DNA of 64,000 bases. Source: Rhodanobacteraceae bacterium. GTDB lineage: Bacteria; Pseudomonadota; Gammaproteobacteria; Xanthomonadales; Rhodanobacteraceae. The stretch's first letter is position 1. The number at the start of each line of letters is the position of its first letter. A model generated the notes under the pieces. The model did no database searches. It was not told the origin of the DNA and was given only the letters and a program-made list of their open reading frames with translations. Position numbers and translations under genes: made by a program. Positions 1-9,156 of this stretch are shown here, in pieces. The stretch is from contig JALUXG010000042.1 in the NCBI GenBank assembly GCA_027019085.1, positions 62,001 through 126,000 of the forward strand, in the 5' to 3' direction.

Positions 1-480
1 ATGGTGCAGCGGGTGCAGCAGGTGCAGGAAACGCTCGGTCGCACGATCCTGGTCGAGAATGTTTCCAGTTACATCCAGTTCACCCATTCGACCCTGCACG
101 AATGGGAATTCCTGGCCGAACTGGCCCGGCGCAGCGGCTGCGGCCTGCTGCTGGACGTCAACAACGTCCATGTCAACAGCGTCAACCATGGCTTCGATGC
201 ACATGCCTTCCTCGCCGGCATACCGGGCAGTGCCGTGGGAGAGATGCACCTGGCGGGGTTCACGCGCAAGCATGGCCTGGGCGGAGACCTGCTGATCGAC
301 TCGCATAACCGGCGCGTGGACGAAGCGGTGTGGACGCTGTATGCCGAAGCCGTACGCCGCTTCGGCGCCAGGCCGACCCTGGTCGAATGGGACCAGGACC
401 TGCCCGACTTCGAGGTTCTCCTCGACGAGGCCCGAATGGCCACGGAGCACATGCATGCCAATGCCACCCTCCCTGCGTGA
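1..480 (+). CDS. bufB: BufB-type MNIO (DUF692) maturation enzyme, 5'-truncated
   Basis: This is the C-terminal 159 residues of a DUF692/MNIO-family protein. Family members are about 280 residues, so the gene begins before the window and the ATG at base 1 is probably an internal Met. MNIO enzymes are TIM-barrel multinuclear iron oxidases that modify Cys in RiPP precursors; BufB acts on copper-binding bufferins. Conserved blocks seen here: ILVENVSSY (16-24), GLLLDVNNVHVNS (48-60), EMHLAGF (81-87), DSHN (100-103) and EWDQDLPDF (129-137). These supply the His/Asp/Glu/Asn residues expected around the metal cluster. The stop overlaps the start of a DUF2063 gene, which is the bufBC arrangement. The bufA precursor should lie just upstream, outside the window. 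Confidence 0.88.
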   Translation: MVQRVQQVQETLGRTILVENVSSYIQFTHSTLHEWEFLAELARRSGCGLLLDVNNVHVNSVNHGFDAHAFLAGIPGSAVGEMHLAGFTRKHGLGGDLLIDSHNRRVDEAVWTLYAEAVRRFGARPTLVEWDQDLPDFEVLLDEARMATEHMHANATLPA

Positions 481-1246
481 ACTGCAGCGCGACTTCGCCG
501 ATGCGCTGATCGAGGGCGAAGCGCCGGGGCTGGTCCCGTGGATTGCCGCGCGTGGCATCGATCCGCATGCGCGCCTGCGCATCTACCGCCATGCCGGCTA
601 CGCCATCCACGTCGATGCGCTGGAGGCGGTGTTCCCCGCCGTGCGGGCGCTGGTCGGTGAGGACAGTTTCGACGGCCTGGCCACGCGTTACACCGCGCGG
701 CATGGCAGCACCAGCGGCAACCTGCAGCATTTCGGATGCGAATTCGCCGACTTTCTCGCCGCACAGCCCGAACTGGAAGGCTATGCCTGGCTGCCTCACG
801 TGGCGCATCTGGAGTGGCTGCGCCAGGAGTCCCTGCTGGCAGCGCAGGCCACCGCGTCACCTGCATCGGTATGGCTGGAAGCCTTGCAGCAGGCCGGTGC
901 CGGGGCGCTCTACGCGCATCTGCAGCCGCACGTGCGCTATCTGCAGGCGCCGCTCCCGGTGCTCGATGTCTGGCAATGGACCCGGCATCCGCAACAGGCG
1001 GCTCCGGACCTTCAGGGCCCCGCGCAGCATGTGCTGCTGTGGCGCCATGACACCCGTGTCGAGATGCAGGCCGTCAGCGCGTCAAGCGGGGCCTTCCTTG
1101 CCGCGGTCCTCGCGGGTCGCGACCTCGCCGATGCCTTGCCTGGCGGCGCCGGGGTACTGGAAACATGCATCGCACCGCTGATCGAACACGGGCTGCTGGC
1201 CCGCATTGTCACCACGCCGGCACCGCCGGCCCGCTCGGAGACCTGA
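455..1246 (+). CDS. bufC: BufC-type DUF2063 partner protein
   Basis: The 263-residue product matches DUF2063 (putative DNA-binding domain) proteins, the usual partner of DUF692 enzymes. In bufferin and methanobactin-like systems the partner holds the precursor peptide for the MNIO enzyme. The N-terminus LRELQRDFADAL and the block VEALEAVFPAVRALVGE-like around residues 50-65 (here VDALEAVFPAVRALVGED) are typical of the family, and no membrane segment is present. The start was set at 455 because GGAG at 444-447 lies 7 bases ahead; ATG 461 is an alternative. The gene overlaps bufB by 26 bases, so the two are translationally coupled, and the DoxX gene follows after one base. The name rests on context plus family. 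Confidence 0.82.
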   Translation: MPMPPSLRELQRDFADALIEGEAPGLVPWIAARGIDPHARLRIYRHAGYAIHVDALEAVFPAVRALVGEDSFDGLATRYTARHGSTSGNLQHFGCEFADFLAAQPELEGYAWLPHVAHLEWLRQESLLAAQATASPASVWLEALQQAGAGALYAHLQPHVRYLQAPLPVLDVWQWTRHPQQAAPDLQGPAQHVLLWRHDTRVEMQAVSASSGAFLAAVLAGRDLADALPGGAGVLETCIAPLIEHGLLARIVTTPAPPARSET

Positions 1247-1247
1247 C

Positions 1248-1736
1248 ATGAACCGATCCGCCCTGAGCCTTTGGGTGCACACCACCGCATTGCTGGACAA
1301 GGGACTGTCGCCGCTGGTGCTGCTGCTGTTTCGCCTGTCTGTGGCCATTGCCTTCTGGCGTGCCGGCGTGGTCAAGTTCGACGATCCGTACGGCACCCAC
1401 TACCTGTTCAGCGAGGAATACCAGGTGCCGTTGCTGTCCGCTTCGGTTGCGGCATGGCTGGCGACCTGGACCGAACTGGTGATGCCCTGGTTCCTGGTGC
1501 TCGGGCTGGCCATGCGCCCGGTGGCGGCCTACATGTTCGTCTACAACCTGATCGCCGTCATTTCCTATCCTGCGCTGTGGCCGCACGGGTTCTGGCACGG
1601 TCTGATCGGCAACGATTTCTCCGATCACAAGGCCTGGGGACTGATGCTGCTGGCACTGCTGGCCTGGGGCGCGGGTCGCTGGTCGCTGGATGCGGTGCTG
1701 GCGCGCCTGGTGCACAGGAGCAATCACAGCGCCTGA
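1248..1736 (+). CDS. DoxX-family membrane protein
   Basis: This 162-residue integral membrane protein has about four hydrophobic segments and the DoxX-like opening LLLFRLSVAIAFWRAGVVKF. DoxX genes are regular members of bufferin-type operons, where their exact job is not settled; redox or quinone-linked functions have been proposed. The start at 1248 was preferred over upstream in-frame codons because it follows the bufC stop by one base and GGAG at 1237-1240 is correctly spaced. It is the last gene of the operon and converges on the anti-sigma gene. Confidence 0.85.
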   Translation: MNRSALSLWVHTTALLDKGLSPLVLLLFRLSVAIAFWRAGVVKFDDPYGTHYLFSEEYQVPLLSASVAAWLATWTELVMPWFLVLGLAMRPVAAYMFVYNLIAVISYPALWPHGFWHGLIGNDFSDHKAWGLMLLALLAWGAGRWSLDAVLARLVHRSNHSA

Positions 1737-1764
1737 GCGGCTGCGCTGTGCAGTCTCAGGGCGC
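1729..1764. terminator. Hairpin between the converging buf operon and anti-sigma gene
   Basis: GCGCCTGAG (1729-1737) pairs with CTCAGGGCGC (1755-1764) apart from one bulged G. The loop holds a second small stem, CTGC/GCAG. The structure overlaps both stop regions. No U-run is visible, so termination is inferred from position and stability. Confidence 0.4.
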
Positions 1765-2493
1765 CAGAGGTGCGCGTGCGGGTGTGTTGGCCGGACCCTC
1801 GATGGCCTGCCGCCATGCCGTGGCAATGGCATGGAAGGGTGCGCGGCTGCCGCGGTTGGTGAGCAGGACCAGCGATCCCTTGCCCAGCGGCATTTCGCGT
1901 CCGACCCAGCCCTCACGCGTGAAGTTCCGGGCATGGGCAACGTGCTTGTGTGGCAGATACAGCACGGCCACCGGTTCGCCGTCACGGCGAGTGACCATGT
2001 GCATGGCGGGATAGGGTCCGACCAGGCAGAGATGCACATAGGTGGTACCGGCAGGAACCGGGCCGCGAAGCACGAGATGCCTTTGCGAGAAGTCCGCGTG
2101 CACTGCAGCAGCGGAAATGTCGCGTGTGAGATCGAGCGAGTCGATTTCAGGTGGCATGTGCGCCACGGCCAATGCCGGCAGCGTCTGCGCCTGCAGGTGG
2201 CGGTACAGCACCCCACCCGCACCCAGCGCGATCAGCACGCTGGCCGCGATCGCCAGCACACGTCGGGAGCCAAGGGCGAAGCGCCTGTGCACCGTGGTCT
2301 GGGCAAGGATGACATCATCGACCAGCCCTTCGGGCACCGAAATGCGCAATGCCGATTCGATCCTGGATTCGAAGTGCTGCGCCTGTTGCCAGGCCGCACG
2401 GCAGGGGACGCATTCGGCAAGGTGCGCTTGCATGGCTGCATCCATCACGCGTGGCATGGTTCCAAGGCGCCGTCGGAATTCAAGGCAGTTCAT
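1756..2493 (-). CDS. Zinc-finger (ZAS-like) anti-sigma factor, DUF3379-type
   Basis: The 245-residue protein has an N-terminal zinc-binding anti-sigma motif, His24-x3-Cys28-x2-Cys31. One transmembrane helix follows at about residues 77-95, and then a periplasmic domain of about 145 residues with the look of DUF3379. The order is that of an inner-membrane anti-sigma factor: a cytoplasmic finger holds the sigma factor and the outer domain senses a signal. Its start lies 14 bases inside the sigma gene's end, so the pair is translationally coupled. It converges on the bufferin operon. A role in controlling that operon is attractive but unproven. Confidence 0.82.
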   Translation of the reverse strand: MNCLEFRRRLGTMPRVMDAAMQAHLAECVPCRAAWQQAQHFESRIESALRISVPEGLVDDVILAQTTVHRRFALGSRRVLAIAASVLIALGAGGVLYRHLQAQTLPALAVAHMPPEIDSLDLTRDISAAAVHADFSQRHLVLRGPVPAGTTYVHLCLVGPYPAMHMVTRRDGEPVAVLYLPHKHVAHARNFTREGWVGREMPLGKGSLVLLTNRGSRAPFHAIATAWRQAIEGPANTPARAPLAP

Positions 2494-3025
2494 GCCGTAC
2501 TCCTCCTTCTGCCTCGTTCAGCAGGGTCTTGAGCTGCTGGCGTGCGCGGAACAGCTGGGTCATCACCGCGCCAGGCTTGATGCCCAGCTCGGCAGCGATC
2601 TCATCGCAGGTCAGTCCGCCCAGGACCTGCAACAGCAGGGGTTCGCGATATTTTTCCGGCAATCGATACATGGCCTGTCGAAGTTCATCGGCCTGACCCT
2701 GGCGGACCGGGTCAGACCAGTTCGCCTGATCGGCCACGTTCTCCTGCAGTTCCACGATATCGAGCCGTTTGCGTTCGTACACGCGGGCATGCTCGCGGCG
2801 CAGGATGGTCAGCAGCCAGGGCTTGGCGGCCCTGGCATCGCGCAGGGCCTTGAGGTTCTTCCATGCCCGCAGCAGGGTTTCCTGGACCAGGTCCTGGGCC
2901 AGGGCCTCATGTCCGCACAGCCACCAGGCAAAGCGGTACAGATCCGCGGCATGGGCGCGGGTCAGGGCCTCGAACTGGCGCTGGCGAGTATTCACATCCT
3001 CTAGGACCGGGCCGGACCGATTCAT
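2480..3025 (-). CDS. ECF (RpoE-type) RNA polymerase sigma factor
   Basis: This 181-residue sigma-70 family protein has region 2 at about residues 25-95 (HEALAQDLVQETLLRAWKN). Region 4 is at about 125-175 (LPEKYREPLLLQVLGGLT, then an HTH with ELGIKPGAVMTQLFRARQQL). Region 3 is absent, as in ECF factors. The start at 3025 has a purine-rich GGGGTGA upstream. The overlap with the anti-sigma gene shows a sigma/anti-sigma unit. ECF groups with DUF3379 partners are common in Lysobacterales; the regulon here is unknown, with the neighbouring bufferin operon a candidate. Confidence 0.9.
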   Translation of the reverse strand: MNRSGPVLEDVNTRQRQFEALTRAHAADLYRFAWWLCGHEALAQDLVQETLLRAWKNLKALRDARAAKPWLLTILRREHARVYERKRLDIVELQENVADQANWSDPVRQGQADELRQAMYRLPEKYREPLLLQVLGGLTCDEIAAELGIKPGAVMTQLFRARQQLKTLLNEAEGGVRHELP

Positions 3026-3062
3026 CTTTCACCCCTGCCCGCGGCAGACGGTCGCAGGCATG

Positions 3063-3938
3063 TCAGCGCATCTTGCCGAGGATGCCGTCCAGTTCGTCCA
3101 GGCTGTGGTAATGGATCACGAGCTTGCCCTTGCCGCCGCGTCCGTGGTCAAGCTTCACGCGGGTGGCGAAGCGTTCGGAAAGTTCGTTTTCCAGCCGCTC
3201 GACATCGGCATTGCGCGGTGCCGGTTTGGCCGGGCGCGTGTTCTTGCCGGCATCAGCCAGGGCGCGGCGTGCGGCTTGTTCAAGTTCGCGCACCGACCAT
3301 CCCAGGCGCGCAGCCTGTCGGGCAAGCGGCTCGGCCAGGTCGGCATCCAGCGTGAGCAGGGCCCGCGCATGGCCCATTTCGAGCTTGCCTTCGTCGAGCA
3401 GTTCACGAATGGCCTCGGGCATGTCCAGCAGCCGCAGCAGGTTGGAAACCGCCGCGCGGGAACGCCCGACGGCCTGCGCCGCCTGCTGGTGGGTCAGCTC
3501 GAACTCGTCGATCAGGCGCCTGAGCGCATGGGCTTCTTCCAGCGAAGTCAGTTCCTGGCGCTGGATGTTCTCGATCAACGCCATGGCCAGCACCGACTGC
3601 TCGGGCACGTCGCGCACCAGGGCGGGCAAGGTGTCGAGTCCGGCCTTCTGTGCGGCGCGCCAGCGCCGTTCGCCGGCGATCAGTTCGTAACGGTTGCGAC
3701 CGATGGTGCGTACCACCACCGGCTGGATCAGGCCCTGGGAACGGATCGAGTCGGCCAGTTCGTTCAGTGCATCCTCGTTCCAGTGCTGGCGGGGCTGGTA
3801 CTTGCCCGGCGTGATGTGCTCGATCGGCAGCTTGCGCAGTTCGCCCTCGGCGTGATTGTTCGTCGCACCGGAGGCGGCATCATCACCGCCCAGCAGGGCG
3901 TCGAGGCCGCGCCCGAGTCCACGTTTCTTGGCCGCCAT
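3063..3938 (-). CDS. parB: Chromosome partitioning protein ParB
   Basis: The 291-residue ParB/Spo0J protein starts with the usual KKRGLGRGLDALLG. It has the N-terminal CTPase/nuclease-like domain (GERRWRA at 89-95, ENIQR around 122-127) and a helix-turn-helix around 150-172 (THQQAAQAVGRSRAAVSNLL) that reads parS. The dimerisation tail is at 240-290. GGAG lies 8 bases before the ATG. It sits 11 bases downstream of parA in the conserved rsmG-parA-parB order. It acts in origin segregation and nucleoid organisation. No convincing parS palindrome was seen in the window. Confidence 0.96.
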   Translation of the reverse strand: MAAKKRGLGRGLDALLGGDDAASGATNNHAEGELRKLPIEHITPGKYQPRQHWNEDALNELADSIRSQGLIQPVVVRTIGRNRYELIAGERRWRAAQKAGLDTLPALVRDVPEQSVLAMALIENIQRQELTSLEEAHALRRLIDEFELTHQQAAQAVGRSRAAVSNLLRLLDMPEAIRELLDEGKLEMGHARALLTLDADLAEPLARQAARLGWSVRELEQAARRALADAGKNTRPAKPAPRNADVERLENELSERFATRVKLDHGRGGKGKLVIHYHSLDELDGILGKMR

Positions 3939-3949
3939 GATGCGTGCTC

Positions 3950-4741
3950 CTAGTTCGTTGCCGCCGCGGCGGTCTGCGCGTTGCGCTCGCGGCGGATCAT
4001 TTCGCCGGCCAGCCCGAGGTAGGCAATGGCGCCGCGCGAGCTGCGGTCGTAGATATTGATCGGCTGGCCGTGACTGGGTGCCTCGGCCAGACGCACATTG
4101 CGCGGAATGATCGAACGCAGCACCTTGTCGCCGAAGTGTTTGGTCAACTGGGCGGACACTTCGTTGCCGAGGTTGTTGCGCACGTCGTACATGGTGCGCA
4201 ACAGGCCCTCGATCTGCAATCGGGGATTGAGCCGCTGCTGCACGGCGCGCACGGTGTCGATCAGGCTGGTCAGGCCCTCCAGCGCGAAGTATTCACACTG
4301 CACGGGAATCAGCAGGCCGTCGGCCGCCGTCAGCGCGTTGAGGGTGAGCAGATGCAGCGAGGGCGGGCAGTCGATGAGGATCGTGTGGTAGCGATCGCCC
4401 AGTCCAGCCAGTATCTCGGCCAGCCGCGATTCGCGTGCCAGTGCGTCCATCAGCTTCAGCTCGGCGGCGGTGAGATCACCGTTGCCGGGCAGCAGGTCGA
4501 AGCCCGATTCAGTGCCGACGATGGCCGCCTCGATGGAAGCTTCCTCCAGCAGAACGTCGCAACCGTTGGGGCGTACGGCATTCTTGTCCACGCCCGAAGC
4601 CATGGTGGCATTGCCCTGCGGGTCGAGGTCGACCAGCAGCACCTTGCGCCGCGCTTCGGCCAGCGAAGCGGCGAGGTTGACGGCGGTCGTGGTCTTGCCC
4701 ACGCCACCCTTCTGATTGGCGATCGCGATGATGCGCGTCAT
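3950..4741 (-). CDS. parA: Chromosome partitioning ATPase ParA
   Basis: The 263-residue protein starts with [10 protein letters not shown] and then the deviant Walker A motif KGGVGKTT (11-18). The ATP-binding DLDPQGN block and IDCPPS follow. Together they define a Soj-type ParA that binds DNA non-specifically and is stimulated by ParB. The frame stays open upstream to about 4894, but the start at 4741 was chosen because GAGGGG lies directly ahead and it gives the normal family length. It is transcribed after rsmG and ahead of parB. Confidence 0.95.
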   Translation of the reverse strand: MTRIIAIANQKGGVGKTTTAVNLAASLAEARRKVLLVDLDPQGNATMASGVDKNAVRPNGCDVLLEEASIEAAIVGTESGFDLLPGNGDLTAAELKLMDALARESRLAEILAGLGDRYHTILIDCPPSLHLLTLNALTAADGLLIPVQCEYFALEGLTSLIDTVRAVQQRLNPRLQIEGLLRTMYDVRNNLGNEVSAQLTKHFGDKVLRSIIPRNVRLAEAPSHGQPINIYDRSSRGAIAYLGLAGEMIRRERNAQTAAAATN

Positions 4742-4823
4742 GCTCCCCTCGTCTCCCATCCTGCCGTCCTGCTGGCGGTGCCAGCATGTGGTTTGTCCGC
4801 ATCCGGGATGTCGAAGCGTACCA

Positions 4824-5459
4824 TCACGCGGCGCCGGATCGCGCCAGCACCAGCAGATGGCGTCGTGCATCAAGGCCGGGCACCGCGAGGGCATGTTCCT
4901 CCAGCAGCCGGAATCCGTCCGGCAGTGCGTCCAGCTCGGGTCCGGGCCGTCGCCCCTTCATCGCCAGCCAGCGGCCGTTTCCGGCCAGCAGGTGCCCGCC
5001 CCAGGCCAGCATGTCGGGAAGGCTGGCGAAGGCGCGTGCGGTGATGCAGTCGAAACTGCCCTGCATGTCCTCCACGCGCGCCTGCACGGCCTGGACATGC
5101 TGCAGGCCGAGCGCACGTACGGCTTCACGTTGAAAGCGCGTCTTCTTGCCGTTGGCGTCGACCAGTGTCACGGCCAGGGAGCGATCGGCAATCGCCAGGA
5201 CCAGACCGGGCAGTCCGGCGCCGCTGCCGAGGTCGGCGAGGGTCCTGCCCCGGACATGCGGCAGGATGGCAAGCGAATCGAGCAGGTGGCGGGTGACCAT
5301 CTGCGAGGCATCGCGTACCGCGGTGAGGTTGTAGGTCCGGTTCCAGCGGGCCAGCAATTCCAGATAGTCGAGCATGCCCTGCACTGCATTGTCAGGCAGC
5401 GTCAGGCCGAGGGATGCCATGCCGTGCTCGAGTTGACGCTGGAGTGTGGCGCGATGCAT
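4824..5459 (-). CDS. rsmG: 16S rRNA (guanine527-N7)-methyltransferase RsmG
   Basis: This 211-residue class I SAM methyltransferase (GidB family) methylates N7 of G527 in 16S rRNA. Visible motifs are [10 protein letters not shown] (38-47), HLLDSLA (58-64) and the SAM loop [10 protein letters not shown] (76-85). It is first in the rsmG-parA-parB group. In many gammaproteobacteria mnmG (gidA) lies upstream; here that place is taken by a short SPFH-domain gene. No clear Shine-Dalgarno sequence precedes the ATG. Confidence 0.94.
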   Translation of the reverse strand: MHRATLQRQLEHGMASLGLTLPDNAVQGMLDYLELLARWNRTYNLTAVRDASQMVTRHLLDSLAILPHVRGRTLADLGSGAGLPGLVLAIADRSLAVTLVDANGKKTRFQREAVRALGLQHVQAVQARVEDMQGSFDCITARAFASLPDMLAWGGHLLAGNGRWLAMKGRRPGPELDALPDGFRLLEEHALAVPGLDARRHLLVLARSGAA

Positions 5460-5529
5460 GCGCGGTGCCGGTCGGGTTCAAGGAACGGACAAGTATCCCT
5501 TCCGCCGTGCGGCTTGGCCAGTGCGCGAG

Positions 5530-5985
5530 TCAGGCGTCGGCGTCCAGGCGCACGCGCGTGACCAGGATGCCATGCTTGCCCAGCGCGGCATTGAGGTCGC
5601 GCTTGAGAAACGCGTTGCAGGCTGCACCATCGGGCAGTGCGGCCAGCTTTGCAGCAGCCTGGCGATAGCGTGCATGGATCATCGCTTCGGCCTGCTCGAT
5701 CACGGCATCGGCCCGCTCGGGTTCGAGCACCTGCCAGAAGACCGTGCCACGCGGAAGCCCGGTTTCGGTGCCGGTCTTCAGGATGTGCCCGGCGAGGCTG
5801 ATGCGATGGGTGACCTGTTCGATCACGGGCCAGATCCAGTGGGTGCCCGGCCGCAGCAGGCGCGGGGCCGAGTGACCGAGGCGGCGCAGGGTGTACACCT
5901 GTCCTTCCGGGATCCGCTTGATGGACATGCCCAGAGTCAGCGCACTGCATGCGAGCAGGATGGCCAGGGCAATGGAGGCGGACAT
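5530..5985 (-). CDS. Short membrane-anchored SPFH/Band 7-like protein
   Basis: The 151-residue protein has one N-terminal transmembrane helix (residues 3-20). A stretch follows that resembles the start of a Band 7 domain: IPEGQVYTLRRLG, then LRPGTHWIWPVIEQV and a block around residues 60-75. It is shorter than stomatin or HflK (about 250-400 residues) and lacks their coiled-coil tail, so it is a compact version. The frame extends upstream to 6240 through AT-rich non-coding-like sequence; the start at 5985 fits the signal-anchor. It lies 70 bases upstream of rsmG on the same strand. Function unknown; membrane scaffolding is only a family-level guess. Confidence 0.68.
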   Translation of the reverse strand: MSASIALAILLACSALTLGMSIKRIPEGQVYTLRRLGHSAPRLLRPGTHWIWPVIEQVTHRISLAGHILKTGTETGLPRGTVFWQVLEPERADAVIEQAEAMIHARYRQAAAKLAALPDGAACNAFLKRDLNAALGKHGILVTRVRLDADA

Positions 5986-6020
5986 GTCGTTACGAATCCT
6001 GAACTTGAGCTGTACTTTTG

Positions 6021-7231
<1,211 letters not shown>

Positions 7232-7326
7232 GCGGCATGGTGGCGTGATCAGCTCGGGGAAGTCCCGGCCGGTGCGTCCTTGTCGTCCGGGTGCGGGGGC
7301 GGCGTGATGGAATCGGGGAGTCGGTG

Positions 7327-9138
7327 ATGCAAAGCGGACATGTGCTTCAGACTGCGGTGGTGTTCCTGCTGGCCACCGTACTGGTGGTGCCGCTGGTGCG
7401 CCGTTTCCGGCTTGGTGCGGTGCTGGGGTTTCTGCTCGCCGGCGTGGCGATCGGGCCGCATGTGCTGGGCCTGGTGAAGGACGCTGCGCGGGTGGCGCAG
7501 ATCTCCGAACTGGGCGTGGTGTTGATGCTGTTCGTGATCGGCCTGGAGCTCTCGCCCTCGCGGCTTTGGGTCATGCGCCGCTCGGTCTTCGGTGCCGGAC
7601 TGATCCAGGTGCTGGGCTGCGGAACGGCGCTGCTGGCGGTGGCTCATTTCGGCTTCGGCATGTCCCTGCGTGCATCGGTCCTGGTGGGTGCCGCACTGGC
7701 GCTGTCGTCGACCGCATTCGGCCTGCAGGTCCTGGCCGAACGCAAGGAGGCCGGAAGTGCCTACGGACGGCAGGCCTTCGCCATCCTGCTGTTCCAGGAT
7801 CTGGCGGCGATACCGCTGATCGCCGCCGTGCCGCTGCTCGGCAGTGCCGGGATGGTTGCGCACGGATCGATCGGCAGCGGCGCGCTGCGGGTGGTCGGCA
7901 GCATCGTGCTGGTGGTGGTTGGTGGGCGCTATCTGCTGCGTCCGCTGTTTCGCATCGTCGCGCGCACCGGTATCCAGGAGGTATCCACCGCCACGGCGCT
8001 GCTGGTGGTAATGGGGACGGCCTGGGTGATGGAACTGGCCGGTGCCTCGGCCACACTCGGGGCGTTCCTCGCTGGCGTGCTGCTGGCGGACTCGGAATAC
8101 CGGCACGAACTGGAATCGCACATCGAGCCCTTCAAGGGTCTGCTGCTGGGCCTGTTCTTCATCAGCGTCGGCATGAGCGTGGACCTGGGCTTGCTGTATG
8201 CATCGCCCTGGCTGGTCGTGGCGCTGGTGACGGGATTGCTGCTGGTCAAGGGTGTGTTGCTGTGGCCGTTGGGCCGCTGGATCGGCAGGCTCGATGCGGG
8301 CGATGCCCTGCGCATGACGGTGCTTCTGGCCAGTGGCGGCGAGTTTGCCTTCGTGCTGTTGAATCTTGCGCTGGGCGAGCAACTGCTGAGCGCGCACCAG
8401 CGCAATCTGCTGGTATTGGTCATCAGCCTGTCGATGGCCCTGATGCCCCTGCTGGTGACCGTTCTCGCGCGACTGTCGCGTGCCCGCAGTGCGCCGGCGG
8501 CCCCGGCCTACGAGGCCATCACGGCCGACGCACCGCGTGTCATCGTGGCCGGTTTCGGAAGGGTCGGACAGATTGTCGCGCGTGTGCTCAGGGCGCAGCA
8601 CATACCGTTCGTGGCGCTGGAGCCCTCGGTGGAACAGGTCGAGCTGGTGCGGCGCTTCGGCGGCACCTCGATCTTCTTCGGCGACCCGGCGCGTGCGGAC
8701 CTGCTGCGTGCGGCCCAGGCCGACAAGGCCGAGGTGCTGGTGCTGGCGACCGAGGATCCTCAGGCCAGCCTGCGTACCGCACGCGTGGTGCGCCGGCATT
8801 TCCCGCATTTGAAGATCGTTGCCCGCGCCCGCAACCGTCAGCATGCCTACCGGCTGCTGGATCTGGGGATCGACGACCCGGTGCGTGAAACCTTCCATTC
8901 CAGCCTGGTGCTCACCCGCCAGGCGCTGACCGGGCTGGGTACGGACGAGGCCGAGGCACAGCGTCTGGTGCAGCGGTTCCAGGCCCATGACGAGGCGTTG
9001 CTGCGGCAGCAGTATCTGGTCTATGACGACGAGACCGCCCTCATACAGACCACCCGCGAGGCCCTGGGGGACCTGGAGAAGCTGTTCGAGGCCGATCATG
9101 CGGATGCCCCGCGGAGCCACCCGGCCAGCCGCGCTTGA
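7327..9138 (+). CDS. Kef-type K+/H+ antiporter (CPA2) with RCK domain
   Basis: The 603-residue protein has an N-terminal Na+/H+ exchanger domain of about 12 helices (residues 5-385), typical of KefB/KefC. A cytoplasmic TrkA-N/RCK domain starts at about 398 with the nucleotide-binding GFGRVG. It exports K+ in exchange for protons, usually in response to electrophile stress through glutathione adducts. Whether glutathione gates this member cannot be told, and no KefF/KefG ancillary gene is adjacent. The start at 7327 follows a GGGGAG site. It runs tail-to-tail into the ankyrin gene, 7 bases away. Confidence 0.9.
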   Translation: MQSGHVLQTAVVFLLATVLVVPLVRRFRLGAVLGFLLAGVAIGPHVLGLVKDAARVAQISELGVVLMLFVIGLELSPSRLWVMRRSVFGAGLIQVLGCGTALLAVAHFGFGMSLRASVLVGAALALSSTAFGLQVLAERKEAGSAYGRQAFAILLFQDLAAIPLIAAVPLLGSAGMVAHGSIGSGALRVVGSIVLVVVGGRYLLRPLFRIVARTGIQEVSTATALLVVMGTAWVMELAGASATLGAFLAGVLLADSEYRHELESHIEPFKGLLLGLFFISVGMSVDLGLLYASPWLVVALVTGLLLVKGVLLWPLGRWIGRLDAGDALRMTVLLASGGEFAFVLLNLALGEQLLSAHQRNLLVLVISLSMALMPLLVTVLARLSRARSAPAAPAYEAITADAPRVIVAGFGRVGQIVARVLRAQHIPFVALEPSVEQVELVRRFGGTSIFFGDPARADLLRAAQADKAEVLVLATEDPQASLRTARVVRRHFPHLKIVARARNRQHAYRLLDLGIDDPVRETFHSSLVLTRQALTGLGTDEAEAQRLVQRFQAHDEALLRQQYLVYDDETALIQTTREALGDLEKLFEADHADAPRSHPASRA

Positions 9139-9156
9139 AGCTTGTTCAGTCGGCTG
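9126..9156. terminator. Hairpin at the kef/ankyrin convergence
   Basis: CAGCCG (9126-9131) pairs with CGGCTG (9151-9156), and TGAA/TTCA forms an inner stem. It covers both stop codons. There is no U-tract, so this is a weak call. Confidence 0.3.
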
